A DNA stretch of 64,000 nt, taken from contig CAZLBC010000005.1 of the NCBI GenBank assembly GCA_964557575.1, positions 53,520 to 117,519 on the forward strand, given 5' to 3'. The stretch comes from CAZLBC01 sp964557575 (GTDB lineage: Bacteria; Planctomycetota; Phycisphaerae; SM23-33). The translations under genes were made by a program, and so were the position numbers. Position 1 is the first letter of the stretch. Each line of letters starts with the position of its first letter. The notes beneath the pieces are model-generated. The model did no database searches. It was not told the DNA's origin and saw only the letters and a list, made by a program, of their open reading frames with translations. This document shows, piece by piece, positions 25,497 through 34,578 of this stretch.

Positions 25497-26831
25497 ATGT
25501 CTATGTCGAGAGTGAAACGAGGAAGAAAAGGCGTGGCGCTGCTGCTGGCGATCATCGCCCTGGGCCTGCTGGTATCGATCGGGCTGTCGATGTCTTACGT
25601 CTCCATGAGCGAAGTCCAGAAGAGCACCAACTACCGGCATAACGCCCAGGCGGTGCTGAACGCCCAGAGCGGCCTCGATTACATGATCTACACGCTGCAG
25701 AACACCGAGCCCCTCCGCGCCAATACCCAGCTCCAGCAGATGGCGAACATCGCCGACGCCATCACCAACCGCGCCACCTGCTCGGTCACCTATGACGAGT
25801 GGGGCCTCTACGTTTCCTCGTTCGACCAGACGGCAGGCGGCTCGTTCGAATGCGCGCTCCTGAAGGACCCGGTTGAAGAAAAGAAATACACGCTCTATGC
25901 CAAGGGTGAGTTCCAGGGCGCGCCCCACATGGTGAGCGTCGACTGTTACATCCAGGCCGCGACCCTTTTCGACTGCGGCGGATTCGGCGACGCCGGGGTC
26001 GAACTCGACAGCGGGGCGGTTACCGACAGCTACAACTCCAGCCTCGGAACCTACGCCAGCCAGGCGGTGAATACCCATGACGGCTTCACGTTCGCCAATA
26101 CCGACGGCAGCCTGGGAAGCAACCAGGATATTCTCGTCGGCGCCGGGGCGGTGGTCTTCGGCAGCGCCACGCCCGGCCCCGCCGGTACAATTACCAACAA
26201 CGGGTACGTCTCCGGCTCGACCGACAATGCGAATGAAACGATGGAGATGGAAACCATCGAGATTCCCACGCCCGACTGGTACCATGGAAGCCTGAACCAC
26301 GAGGGCGACCTGGCGATCGGGCCGGGCGTACACCACTACGACTCGTTCTACGTCGAGGGCGGTGAAATCACCATTACCGGGCCGGCCGCGATCATCGCCG
26401 ACTCGTTTGAGATCGACGCGGACGTGCAGATAACCATCGACGACGCGAACGGGCCGGTGGACATTTACGGCACCGGGTACTTCAACCTCGACCGCGAGAC
26501 CGACCTCGGCAACCCCGACGCCCCGCACAACCTGCGGATCTGGATCACCACGGACACCGACGATCACGCGGTGATCATCGACGCCGAGGCGAACACCTGG
26601 GGCACGATCTACGCCCCGAACGCGGACCTCAATCTCGACGCCTCCGGGGCGATATTCGGCTCGGTGATCGGCCGGAGCATCTACATGGACCGCGGGTTCC
26701 GCCTCCACTACGACGAGGACCTGCTCAACCACGGGAAGAATATCCTGTTCGTCTTCGACCAAAGCGGTTACACCGAGTACCAGAACAAGTACTCGATGTT
26801 CAATGTCTTCGGCGGTTATGACGAGGGGTAG
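25497..26831 (+). CDS. PilX-like surface protein, paralogue 2
   Basis: A 444-residue close relative of the preceding gene, near-identical in many blocks (YRHNAQAVLNAQSGLDYMIY, GAIFGSVIGRSIYMDRGF) and aligned end to end. The N-terminal helix is at about residues 13-34. Differences concentrate in the middle (about 215-300). This fits duplication followed by change of an exposed region. It lies 289 bp downstream in the same direction; the gap shows no gene. AGGAGAG before the ATG is a good ribosome site. Confidence 0.75.
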   Translation: MSMSRVKRGRKGVALLLAIIALGLLVSIGLSMSYVSMSEVQKSTNYRHNAQAVLNAQSGLDYMIYTLQNTEPLRANTQLQQMANIADAITNRATCSVTYDEWGLYVSSFDQTAGGSFECALLKDPVEEKKYTLYAKGEFQGAPHMVSVDCYIQAATLFDCGGFGDAGVELDSGAVTDSYNSSLGTYASQAVNTHDGFTFANTDGSLGSNQDILVGAGAVVFGSATPGPAGTITNNGYVSGSTDNANETMEMETIEIPTPDWYHGSLNHEGDLAIGPGVHHYDSFYVEGGEITITGPAAIIADSFEIDADVQITIDDANGPVDIYGTGYFNLDRETDLGNPDAPHNLRIWITTDTDDHAVIIDAEANTWGTIYAPNADLNLDASGAIFGSVIGRSIYMDRGFRLHYDEDLLNHGKNILFVFDQSGYTEYQNKYSMFNVFGGYDEG

Positions 26832-27052
26832 ACCGGCGGGAATTATTGACGAAACAGCAAGCCCGGATGCGGCAGACGAACGGGATGTTTCTTCAATCGC
26901 AGTTTTTTAAAAAGTCGTCGCCTGTTACGGTGGGTCCATCGCTGCACCCGCGCGTATAATTCAATAGACACCTCCCCGCCCCTCTGCGGCGTTACGGTAT
27001 TGTGTTTGAAACGTGTTGCTGTTTTTTGTCTGCGTACTATGGAGACAGTGCT

Positions 27053-27666
27053 ATGTTTACTTCGTACACCCCCCCGGCGCCCCCCCGCAAAGACGGCTAC
27101 GCGCTCCTCCTCGCCGTCATCGCCCTCGGCATCCTGGTGTCCCTGAGCCTGGCGGCTTCCTACGTCTCGCTGCAGGAGGTCCGCAAGACCGGCAACTTCA
27201 CCCGCGACACGCAGGCCCTCTGGAACGCCCAGAGCGGGCTGGCGTTCATGAGCTACACGCTGCAGAACATCGAGCCCGCCCGCGCGGGCGATCCGTTCTT
27301 GCATACGGCACCGGCTACTTCAACCTCGACCGGGAGACCGACCTGGGCAACCCCGACGCCCCCCACAATCTCCGCATCTGGATCACCACGGACACCGACG
27401 TTCACCCGGTCATCGTCGACGCCGAGGCGAACACGTACGGCACGATCTACGCCCCGAACGCGGACCTGAACCTCGACGCCACCGGGGCGATATACGGCGC
27501 GGTGATCGGCCGGAGCATCTACATGGACCGCGGTTTCAATCTGCATTACGACGAGGACCTGGTCAACCACACCGACCTGATGGAATTCCTCTTCAACAAC
27601 AACGGGTACGGCGAACTGCACAGCAACGAGGCGATTTTCCAGGTATTCGGTGCGAGCGCGGGTTGA
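27053..27666 (+). pseudogene. PilX-like paralogue 3, broken by internal deletion and frameshift
   Basis: The first about 80 codons (from ATG 27053) encode the hydrophobic N-terminus and ALWNAQSGLAFMSYTLQN as in the two intact paralogues. At about 27297-27303 the sequence jumps to the C-terminal domain (YGTGYFNLDRET to LHYDEDLV), but in a different reading frame (+1 relative to the start). About 250 middle codons present in the paralogues are missing. The start frame ends out of frame at 27469. Without repair this cannot make a full protein. The C-terminal half is still well conserved, so the loss looks recent. Confidence 0.8.
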
Positions 27667-27843
27667 CAGCAAGCACCACGGGGACGGCCACCGGTTAAGC
27701 GACGAACGACGCGGCACGGACGGTTTCCGGGGGGCCGCCCGTGCCGTTTTTTTGCGCATAAGGCGGCCGGTGTCCTCGGCAAAACCTTTATTAAAACGTG
27801 CGATTGCCGTATCATGCGGGGAGTATACCCCGGGAACAGCCGC

Positions 27844-28158
27844 ATGACAGAGAAACACATCATACAACAGTGCAAGGCGATACTGAAGGACCACTACGGG
27901 ACCGCGTTTCGCGGCATGTACCTGTACGGCTCGACGGCATCGGGACGCGGAGAGGCCGAGAGTGATATAGACCTGCTCGTGCTCCTGGCAAAGCCGTTCG
28001 ATTATTTCAGGGAATTGAAAACGATCGTGGACATTCTCTACCCCGTTCAGCTCGAATCCGAACGCCTCATTTCGGCCAAGCCGGCGGCGGAGGATGATTT
28101 CGCCGCCGGCACAATACACCTGTACCGTGTCGCCGGGTCGGAAGGGACTGCCGCGTGA
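27844..28158 (+). CDS. Small MNT-type nucleotidyltransferase domain protein
   Basis: A 104-residue protein with the minimal nucleotidyltransferase signature YLYGSTASGRGEAESDIDLL (27-46): G29-S30 and the metal Asp pair D41 and D43. Such MNT proteins are usually the antitoxin half of HEPN/MNT pairs, AMPylating the toxin. No HEPN gene is adjacent: the following 100 bp has no fitting frame and bamA is on the other strand. It is therefore a solo gene or has lost its partner. ATG 27844 was chosen over 27814 because MTEKHIIQQC matches the normal start of the domain. Confidence 0.8.
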   Translation: MTEKHIIQQCKAILKDHYGTAFRGMYLYGSTASGRGEAESDIDLLVLLAKPFDYFRELKTIVDILYPVQLESERLISAKPAAEDDFAAGTIHLYRVAGSEGTAA

Positions 28159-28260
28159 CAGGTCGACGTGGCCCGCGCGTTCATACAACGCTGCAGAACA
28201 TAGGGGTACGGCGCGCACAACACGGCAGTTGTTCTGTTCCTGCGGGTGGAAGGGAATGTC

Positions 28261-30615
28261 TCAGAACCGGGCGCCGATGGTGAAACTGAAGATCTCGGTG
28301 TCGTCGCTGCCGTCCTTGATCAGCGGGATGCCGATGTTCAGGGACATGGGGACCGGGCCGAGCAGCGGGATCTTCCACCGGACGCCGAAGCCGGTCGAGA
28401 CGCGGTAGGTCGTCAGCTCGAAGTCCGACTCCACGGTGCCGGAGTCGATGAAGACCACGCCGCGGAGCGTGTCGGAGACGATCGGGAAGGTGTACTCGCC
28501 GCCGAGGAAGAACATCATGTCGCCGCCGATCGGGTCGTCGTGGGGCAGGCCGCCGGGATAGGTGCCGCGGGGGCTGATGCCGCGGAACTCGAAGCCCCTG
28601 ATCGACCCGATGCCGCCGCCGTAGAACCGCTCGAAGGTCGGGGCGTCCCCGAAGATCTGCCCGAACTTCGCCCGGCCCGCGAGGATATGCTTGCGGTTGA
28701 GGGCGTCGCGGTGGATGGTGTGGTAGATCGTGTAGGAGGTCCGGAACGTCCCGAAGCTGTAGTCGCCCATGACGTGCTCGTAGCTGAAGCTGAGCCGGTC
28801 GCCCGCGGAGGGCAGCAGGCGGTTGTCGGTGCGGTCCCTGATGAGCGTGCCGCTGAGACCGAGGAGGTTGTGGCTGCCGCGGTCGTTGTAAATCTCCACC
28901 GGCACATCGAGCTGCCGGTCCATGTCCGCCTCGATGTTCTCCAGCCGCGCGCCGAGGCGGCCCTGCCAGCGGTTCTCGAACCGGTGGCCGACGTGCATCC
29001 GCACGCCGGCGCGGCTCAGGTCGTAGCTCTCGTAATCGCGGTCGAAGTAGTAGAAATCGGTGCCGAACGAATAGGGCTTGTCGAAGATGTACGGGGTCGA
29101 CCACGCCAGGGAGAACCGCGAGACCTCCGTACCGGGCTGGGCGGTGATGTTCAGCCGCTGGCCGGCGCCCTTGAAGGTCCCCGGCTTGAAGAGGTCGCCG
29201 AAGCTGCCGGGCCAGTTGAGGATGTCGAAGTTCCGCTCGGTCAGCGAGAACGTCCCGATGAGGCCGTCGTTGCTGTTGATGCCCGCCCCGACCATCAGCT
29301 CGGCGGTCCGGCCCTCCGCGACCTCGACCAGGATGTCCTTGACGCCCGGGCGGCCGGAATCCACGGGGCTGACCGAGACGGTCTCGAAGAGTTGCATGGA
29401 CTTCAGCGTGGTCTCCGAGCGGTCCATGGCCTTCGTGTTGCAGATATTTTCCTCGTCCGCCTCGGGGAAGAGCCTGATTTCCCGCCGGATCACCCGGTCC
29501 TGGGTGATCGTGTTGCCCTTGATGAACACGTCGCCGACGGTGTACCGATCGTTCTCGTCGATTTCGTAGACGAGGTTGACCAGCGAGGGCCGGCCGCCGT
29601 CGAGGCCCTCGGCCCAGTCCGGGAGGGGGGCATCGGGGCTGACGAACCGCTTGTCGGCCTTCACGGCGGCGTCGACGTACCCCAACTCGCCGTACGACGA
29701 CTCGACGGCCTCCACGTCGGTGCGGTGGGCGTCGGCGGTGAAAAACCGGCTCTGCCGGAGCTGGAGCCGCTCCCGGAGTTCCGCGTCGGCGAACACCGTG
29801 TTGCCCGCGAAGGAGACGGCGTTGACCCGGTACCGCCCTCCCTCGTTGATGATGAAGGTAACCGTCATCTCCGACTTGTCGGCCGACGGGTCCAGCCGCC
29901 GCGATACCTCCACGTCGAGGAAGCCCTCGGCGAGGTATATCTTCCGGATCGTGGCGACGTCGTTGTCGATCTCCTCCTCGTTGAAGTCGCCGGCGATGAA
30001 GGGCCAGAGCTTCGCCCGGGTCTTCGTCTTGAGCTGCAGCTCGAGGTCGTTGTAGTAGTAGTTGCCCTCGAAGTCGACGTCGTCGATGACGACCGCCGGC
30101 CCCTCGACGATGGTCACGACGACCCGGCGGTCGGCGTCGAGGGCCGTCCGGTCGACGGCGACCTCGGCGTAGGGGTAGCCCTCGGTTGTATACCGGTCGG
30201 CGATGGTCTGCTTAAGCGACGCGATGGCCGCCTCGTCGAGCGGTTCCCCGGCGGCCACCCCGGTGCCCGCCAGCAGTTCGTCGGTGGTAAACTTCTTGTT
30301 CCCCGTGACTTCCACGGCCTTGATCAGGGATCGCTCCTCGAGCCTGAACGTGACGACGACCCCCGCGGGGGTCTTTTTGGCGGTGCCCACGACGGTCTTG
30401 AAACGCCCGCTCTCCCGCAGGCGGTTGCAGTCCTCGCGGACCACCTCCTCGTTGTACGACCTGCCGGGGCGGGTCTTTACGTAACTGAGAACCCCGCTGC
30501 GGGAGATGTTCTCGTTGCCCTCGATGACGATCTCCGCAACGGTATCGCCGCCCTCGGCGGCCGCCGCCGCCAGCGGGAACAACAGGATCATTACCAGGAT
30601 GACGTTGCTTTTCAC
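28261..30615 (-). CDS. bamA: Outer membrane assembly factor BamA (Omp85)
   Basis: BamA inserts beta-barrel proteins into the outer membrane. From GTG 30615 the protein has 784 residues, the normal length. AGGAG sits six bases before this GTG, and a signal peptide starts at once (KSNVILVMILLFPLAAAAAEGG). The upstream open frame to 30846 is non-coding in character. Five POTRA domains follow (about 25-430), with repeats such as VAEIVIEGNENIS and YTVGDVFIKGNTITQD. The C-terminal half is the barrel, with YGGGIGSIRGFEFRGISPRG as the Omp85 loop-6 region (V/I-R-G-[FY]). It ends in IGARF, a C-terminal aromatic as expected. Confidence 0.95.
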   Translation of the reverse strand: MKSNVILVMILLFPLAAAAAEGGDTVAEIVIEGNENISRSGVLSYVKTRPGRSYNEEVVREDCNRLRESGRFKTVVGTAKKTPAGVVVTFRLEERSLIKAVEVTGNKKFTTDELLAGTGVAAGEPLDEAAIASLKQTIADRYTTEGYPYAEVAVDRTALDADRRVVVTIVEGPAVVIDDVDFEGNYYYNDLELQLKTKTRAKLWPFIAGDFNEEEIDNDVATIRKIYLAEGFLDVEVSRRLDPSADKSEMTVTFIINEGGRYRVNAVSFAGNTVFADAELRERLQLRQSRFFTADAHRTDVEAVESSYGELGYVDAAVKADKRFVSPDAPLPDWAEGLDGGRPSLVNLVYEIDENDRYTVGDVFIKGNTITQDRVIRREIRLFPEADEENICNTKAMDRSETTLKSMQLFETVSVSPVDSGRPGVKDILVEVAEGRTAELMVGAGINSNDGLIGTFSLTERNFDILNWPGSFGDLFKPGTFKGAGQRLNITAQPGTEVSRFSLAWSTPYIFDKPYSFGTDFYYFDRDYESYDLSRAGVRMHVGHRFENRWQGRLGARLENIEADMDRQLDVPVEIYNDRGSHNLLGLSGTLIRDRTDNRLLPSAGDRLSFSYEHVMGDYSFGTFRTSYTIYHTIHRDALNRKHILAGRAKFGQIFGDAPTFERFYGGGIGSIRGFEFRGISPRGTYPGGLPHDDPIGGDMMFFLGGEYTFPIVSDTLRGVVFIDSGTVESDFELTTYRVSTGFGVRWKIPLLGPVPMSLNIGIPLIKDGSDDTEIFSFTIGARF

Positions 30616-30928
30616 GATGCTCCTCACGGGGCTGAAACGGCCGCCCGCGGCCGCCGCCGCCCGTATTCGGACTACGTGAAGGTACCGGCCCGCCGACCGC
30701 AAGTCAATGGCGTTTTGCCGGTCTTTTTTCCGGCCCGCGCGGCGGGACGGAAATCGCGATCGATCGTCCCGCGCGGCGGGGGGGCATAAGAAAAGACGGA
30801 GGGGCGATTTGGAAAGGTGGTCCTGCGGGGAACGCGAAATTGTCAACAGGCCTCAACAGGACCGAAAAAAAACAGGCAAATATCCCTTTTTTTCACTGCC
30901 GGGGGCGGCCGCGGCGGCCGCGGGGCGG
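30616..30928. other. Intergenic region upstream of bamA
   Basis: 313 bp between the pseudopilin gene and bamA, with no gene. It contains an 8-bp inverted repeat (GCGGGACG ... CGTCCCGC near 30738-30775) and a GC palindrome near 30905, but no T tract on the minus strand that would make a terminator. Confidence 0.4.
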
Positions 30929-31444
30929 TTACTGGTTGGCCTTGACGGCCGACGAGGCGGTGATCGTGCGGTACTGGGCGTCGCCGCCCTTGCCCGACTT
31001 GAACGTCACGTTCATATTGACCTGGATGGGGACCCCCCCGTCCTGGAGGACCTGGGCCTCGAAATCGGTGACGGTCAACTGCTCGTCGGCCTCGAGGACG
31101 GCGTAGGTGTCGTCGTAGCCGTTGCCCTGCCGCCGGCAGTAGAACTGGCCGCCGGAGAGGTAGTAGCTGATCTGGGTCGGGCCCGCGGTGTCGGTCGGAA
31201 AGATATTCACCCGGTCGGTCGATGTCGTCACGTCCTGCGCGGTCCGGATCTCGTCGGTGATCCGGCTCATCAGGGCCCGGCCGGCCTGCGTGGAATCGGC
31301 CAGTTTCGTGTTGAACTGGTAATTCTCGACGCCGCCCCGCATGGCGAAGGCGATGGCGGTCATGATCATGCCGACGATGGCCATGGCGACGATCAACTCG
31401 ACCAGCGTGAAACCCGCCGATTGATGCTTCCTGTCACAGTACAT
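30929..31444 (-). CDS. PulJ/PilW-like minor pseudopilin
   Basis: A 171-residue protein with a type III prepilin signal: short basic leader, then the processing site G|FTLVELIVAMAIVGMIM at residues 11-27, with the key E at mature position 5. The globular part is of the PulJ type, starting with a helix and ending in beta structure. Prepilin peptidase cleaves it and it joins the pilus or pseudopilus tip. GGAGG before the ATG is a strong ribosome site. It is 27 bases after the PulI-like gene. Confidence 0.85.
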   Translation of the reverse strand: MYCDRKHQSAGFTLVELIVAMAIVGMIMTAIAFAMRGGVENYQFNTKLADSTQAGRALMSRITDEIRTAQDVTTSTDRVNIFPTDTAGPTQISYYLSGGQFYCRRQGNGYDDTYAVLEADEQLTVTDFEAQVLQDGGVPIQVNMNVTFKSGKGGDAQYRTITASSAVKANQ

Positions 31445-31471
31445 ACGAAACCTCCGTTCGGCCGTTGCCGG

Positions 31472-32020
31472 CTACTCTTCGTAACGCGCGCAGAGCCACC
31501 CCGTGGTCAGGAGCCCCTCGCCGTCCGGGGCGATGACGGTCACCTGGATGTGCGCGAGGTTTCCGTCGATCGCCTGCGCGGGCTCGGCGATCGATACGCT
31601 CGGGTCGGCGTCGGACCGCCAGTCCATGCTGATGTTCACCGTCCAGCCGGCCAGCCGGTTGATCGGATTCCCCAGGCTGTTCCGCGGGGGCGTGAAGCCG
31701 GCGTTCATGAGGTCGTCGAGGTCGTCGACGTAGGGGCTGCCGTCGGCCTGGTAGTTGTCGGGACCGGGCGCGTTGAGCAGGTCCCCGGTATCCTGGTCGC
31801 TGAAGGGCAGGTTCTCGGTCCAGGTACGGATCTCCTGGGCCAGGAAGACGGCCTCGGTCCACCGGGAACTGCGGTTGTTGCTGATGGTGCTGTACTTCAT
31901 GCTGTTGAGGGTCGCCACGATCCCCATGCCCATGATGATAACGGCGAGCAGGACTTCCAGGAGCGTGAATGCTCCCCTCCCGCCGCCGCGTGTGCCGGCG
32001 CTGGTATTCGATGCATGCAT
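31472..32020 (-). CDS. PulI/PilV-like minor pseudopilin
   Basis: A 182-residue prepilin-like protein. The leader MHASNTSAGTRGGGRGA ends before FTLLEVLLAVIIMGMGIV, with the mature F1 and E5 (the -1 residue is A instead of the usual G). The sequence shape fits the PulI/PilV class. AAAGGAAGG before ATG 32020 decides the start; the longer frame to 32098 has no conserved part. It pairs with the PulJ-like gene after it, probably as a tip complex. Confidence 0.85.
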   Translation of the reverse strand: MHASNTSAGTRGGGRGAFTLLEVLLAVIIMGMGIVATLNSMKYSTISNNRSSRWTEAVFLAQEIRTWTENLPFSDQDTGDLLNAPGPDNYQADGSPYVDDLDDLMNAGFTPPRNSLGNPINRLAGWTVNISMDWRSDADPSVSIAEPAQAIDGNLAHIQVTVIAPDGEGLLTTGWLCARYEE

Positions 32021-32255
32021 CGCTGCCTTCCTTTCGAGCGCGCGGCACGACCTCTTTTCCGCGCCCGCGTTCGTCTGAAATGAAAGGTTACAGATCACGT
32101 ACCCACTCCGTTACGAAAGAGGAAGGAAACAGTCCGATTTGTTTCCTGTCTACCTTTATTCTACACGTGCTGAAATAGTTAAAACACGCCTTTTTTTTAA
32201 TTTTTCGCCGCGGGGGCGCCAAGACGGCGGCACCCGGGACCGCCTCGGTCGTTTC

Positions 32256-33479
32256 CTACTTCGCCAGCATCTGCGACATCTTGAAGATCGGGACGATGAT
32301 GCTGATGGCGATAAAGCCCACGATGACACCCATGAACAGGATCATGGCCGGTTCGATCAGGGCCGTGGTGGTCTTGATCTTGTCGGTCAGTTCCTTCTGG
32401 TAGAATTCCGAGACGTCCTCGAGGACCTCCCCGAGGCGGCCGGCCTCCTCGCCGGCCCCGATCATCAGCACCACGTTCCGGGGCATCAGCACGGTGTCGT
32501 ACAGCTCGGCCACGAGCTTCTCGCCGCCCTTGACCCGGTCGGCGACCCGCTGCCACATCTGCCGGTAGTAGGTGTTCCGGGCGATGTCGGCGGTGATCCC
32601 CAGGGAGTCCAGTATCGGCACGCCGCCGTTGACCAGTTCGCCGAGGGCCTGCAGGCTCCGGGTGATGTAGAGGGCGTGGGTCATGCCCTTGATCACCGGC
32701 ACCTTCAGCAGCACCTTGTCCCAGAACCGGATCCCGCCCGCGGTCTTCAGCGACACGATCAGGCCGACCACGGCGGCCACGAAACCGGCGATGATGAACT
32801 GCCACTTGGTCTGGAAAAACCAACTGATGGCCAGGAGGGCCCGCGTCGCCCCGGGCAGTTCGTCCTCGTGGCCCTCGAAGACGATCATGAACCGGGGAAG
32901 CACCCAGGTCATCAGGAAGACCACCGCCCCGATCGAGGCCATGAACAGGACGGCCGGGTAGGTGGAGGCCCCGATGACCATCTTTCTCGTTTCGTACTGC
33001 TGCTGGAGGTAGTCGACCATCTTTTCCAGCGTCTCGGAGAAGGTGCCGGTGACCTCGGAGGCCTTCATCATGTTCACGTAGAGCGGGCTGAAGATCCTGG
33101 CGTGTCTCTCGATGGCCGCGGAAAAAGACTGGCCGGCCTCGACGTCGTTGCATATCTCCCGCAGGGCCGCCTCGAATTTCTGGTTCGTGACCTGCTCCCG
33201 GATCGCGTCGGTGGCGTCGTGGACCGCGATGCCCGCCTTGATCATGACCGCGAGCTGCCGGGAGAAGGCGATCACGTCCTTCAGGCCGGGATTCATTTCC
33301 ACCCGGTAGTTCCTGATCTTGTCGATGATGCCTTCGCCCCCCTCCGATTCCCGAATATTCAACACGTAATCGCCGCCGGCCCGAACCTGCGCGGAGGCGG
33401 CGTCCAGCGACGCCGCGCTGATGACCTTCCGGGTCACTTGACCGTCGGGCGTCTGGATCTCGCACGTGAACTTCGGCAT
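32256..33479 (-). CDS. pilC: Type IV pilus inner-membrane platform protein (PilC/GspF)
   Basis: A 407-residue protein of the GspF family with two repeated domains: a cytoplasmic helical bundle with IAFSRQLAVMIKAGI (about 70-84), and the equivalent LYITRSLQALGELVNGGVPI (about 260-280). Each is followed by hydrophobic segments (about 168-195, 215-240 and 375-400). It anchors the PilB and PilT motors in the inner membrane. AAAGGAACG precedes the ATG. It comes 19 bases after pilT in the pilus operon. Confidence 0.93.
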   Translation of the reverse strand: MPKFTCEIQTPDGQVTRKVISAASLDAASAQVRAGGDYVLNIRESEGGEGIIDKIRNYRVEMNPGLKDVIAFSRQLAVMIKAGIAVHDATDAIREQVTNQKFEAALREICNDVEAGQSFSAAIERHARIFSPLYVNMMKASEVTGTFSETLEKMVDYLQQQYETRKMVIGASTYPAVLFMASIGAVVFLMTWVLPRFMIVFEGHEDELPGATRALLAISWFFQTKWQFIIAGFVAAVVGLIVSLKTAGGIRFWDKVLLKVPVIKGMTHALYITRSLQALGELVNGGVPILDSLGITADIARNTYYRQMWQRVADRVKGGEKLVAELYDTVLMPRNVVLMIGAGEEAGRLGEVLEDVSEFYQKELTDKIKTTTALIEPAMILFMGVIVGFIAISIIVPIFKMSQMLAK

Positions 33480-33498
33480 TGCTTTCGTTCCTTTCGGA

Positions 33499-34560
33499 CT
33501 ACGCGCTGATGGCCTTCCTGAGCGACTGCGGGTCGGCAGCCTTGTCGATCGCCTGCTGGGCGGTGATGAACCCGTTCAGGTAGAGCCCGCGGATCGATTC
33601 GTCCATCGGGCACATGCCGGATGCGCGGTTGGTCTTGATGATGTTGGGAATCTCGTGGATGCGGTTCTCGCGGATACAGTTGCGGACCGCGGAATTGCAC
33701 AGGAGGATCTCGAGGGCGGGGATCATGCCCGGCTGGTCGTTCCGCCGGAACAGGGTCTGGGTGATCGCCGCCCGGAGCGTGTTCGAGAGCATACTCAGGA
33801 TGTAGCGCTGCTGGTCGCCGGGGTAGATATCGACGATACGCTCGATGGTCTGCGCGGTCGACTGGGTGTGCAGCGTGGAAAGGACGAGGTGGCCGGTCTC
33901 GGCGGCCGTGAGGGCGGCCGAGGTGGTCTCCAGGTCGCGCATTTCGCCGACGAGGATCACGTCCGGCGCCTGCCGCAGGGCGTGCCGGAGACCGCTGGCG
34001 AAGGTGGGCACGTCGGCCCCCAGCTCCCGCTGCTCGATGAGGCACTTCTTGCTGGTCAGGAGGTACTCGATGGGGTCCTCGACCGTGATCACGTGCTTGT
34101 CGAACTTCTCGTTCATGGCGTCGATCATCGACGCCAGCGTGGTGCTCTTGCCGGAGCCCGTCGGGCCGGTGACCAGGACCAGGCCGCGGGGGAGGTTCGC
34201 CAGTTGCTGGACGACCGCGGGCAGGTAGAGGGAGTCGATGGGGGGCACGCTCGACTTGATGACCCGGAAGGCGATGCCGATGCAGTCTTTCTGGAAGTGG
34301 GCGTTGACGCGGAACCGGCCGAGTTCCCCGAGGGACGTGGAGAAGTCGAGGTCCTTGCGCTGCAGGAGGGTCTGGTGGCGCTTCTCACCGACCATCTCCT
34401 TGACCATCCGGTCGGTGTCCTCGGGTTCGATCACCGCGAACTCCTCAACGGGCGCCAGGTCGGTGTCGACGACCATCATCGGCCGGTGGGCGGGAACCAG
34501 GTGAATGTCGCTGGCATCGCTCTCGATGCCCACGGTGAGAATTTCCTTCAGGTCCAGCAC
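33499..34560 (-). CDS. pilT: Type IV pilus retraction ATPase
   Basis: A 353-residue hexameric motor ATPase that disassembles the pilus. Walker A is GPTGSGKST at 132-140; the Asp box and Walker B are in PDVILVGEMRDLET; the His box is STLHTQSTAQTIERIVDIYP. Near the C-terminus AVRNCIREN matches the retraction-specific AIRNLIRE motif of PilT, so it is PilT rather than PilB. The start is GTG with AAGGAG upstream. It lies between pilB and pilC. Confidence 0.94.
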   Translation of the reverse strand: MLDLKEILTVGIESDASDIHLVPAHRPMMVVDTDLAPVEEFAVIEPEDTDRMVKEMVGEKRHQTLLQRKDLDFSTSLGELGRFRVNAHFQKDCIGIAFRVIKSSVPPIDSLYLPAVVQQLANLPRGLVLVTGPTGSGKSTTLASMIDAMNEKFDKHVITVEDPIEYLLTSKKCLIEQRELGADVPTFASGLRHALRQAPDVILVGEMRDLETTSAALTAAETGHLVLSTLHTQSTAQTIERIVDIYPGDQQRYILSMLSNTLRAAITQTLFRRNDQPGMIPALEILLCNSAVRNCIRENRIHEIPNIIKTNRASGMCPMDESIRGLYLNGFITAQQAIDKAADPQSLRKAISA

Positions 34561-34578
34561 TGTGGTACTCCTTGATGA

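Noticed and set aside
28246..30789. 847-residue plus-strand open frame opposite bamA
   Set aside because: It is antisense to a certain bamA and has the D/R/G/V-rich, family-less composition of a GC-rich shadow frame.
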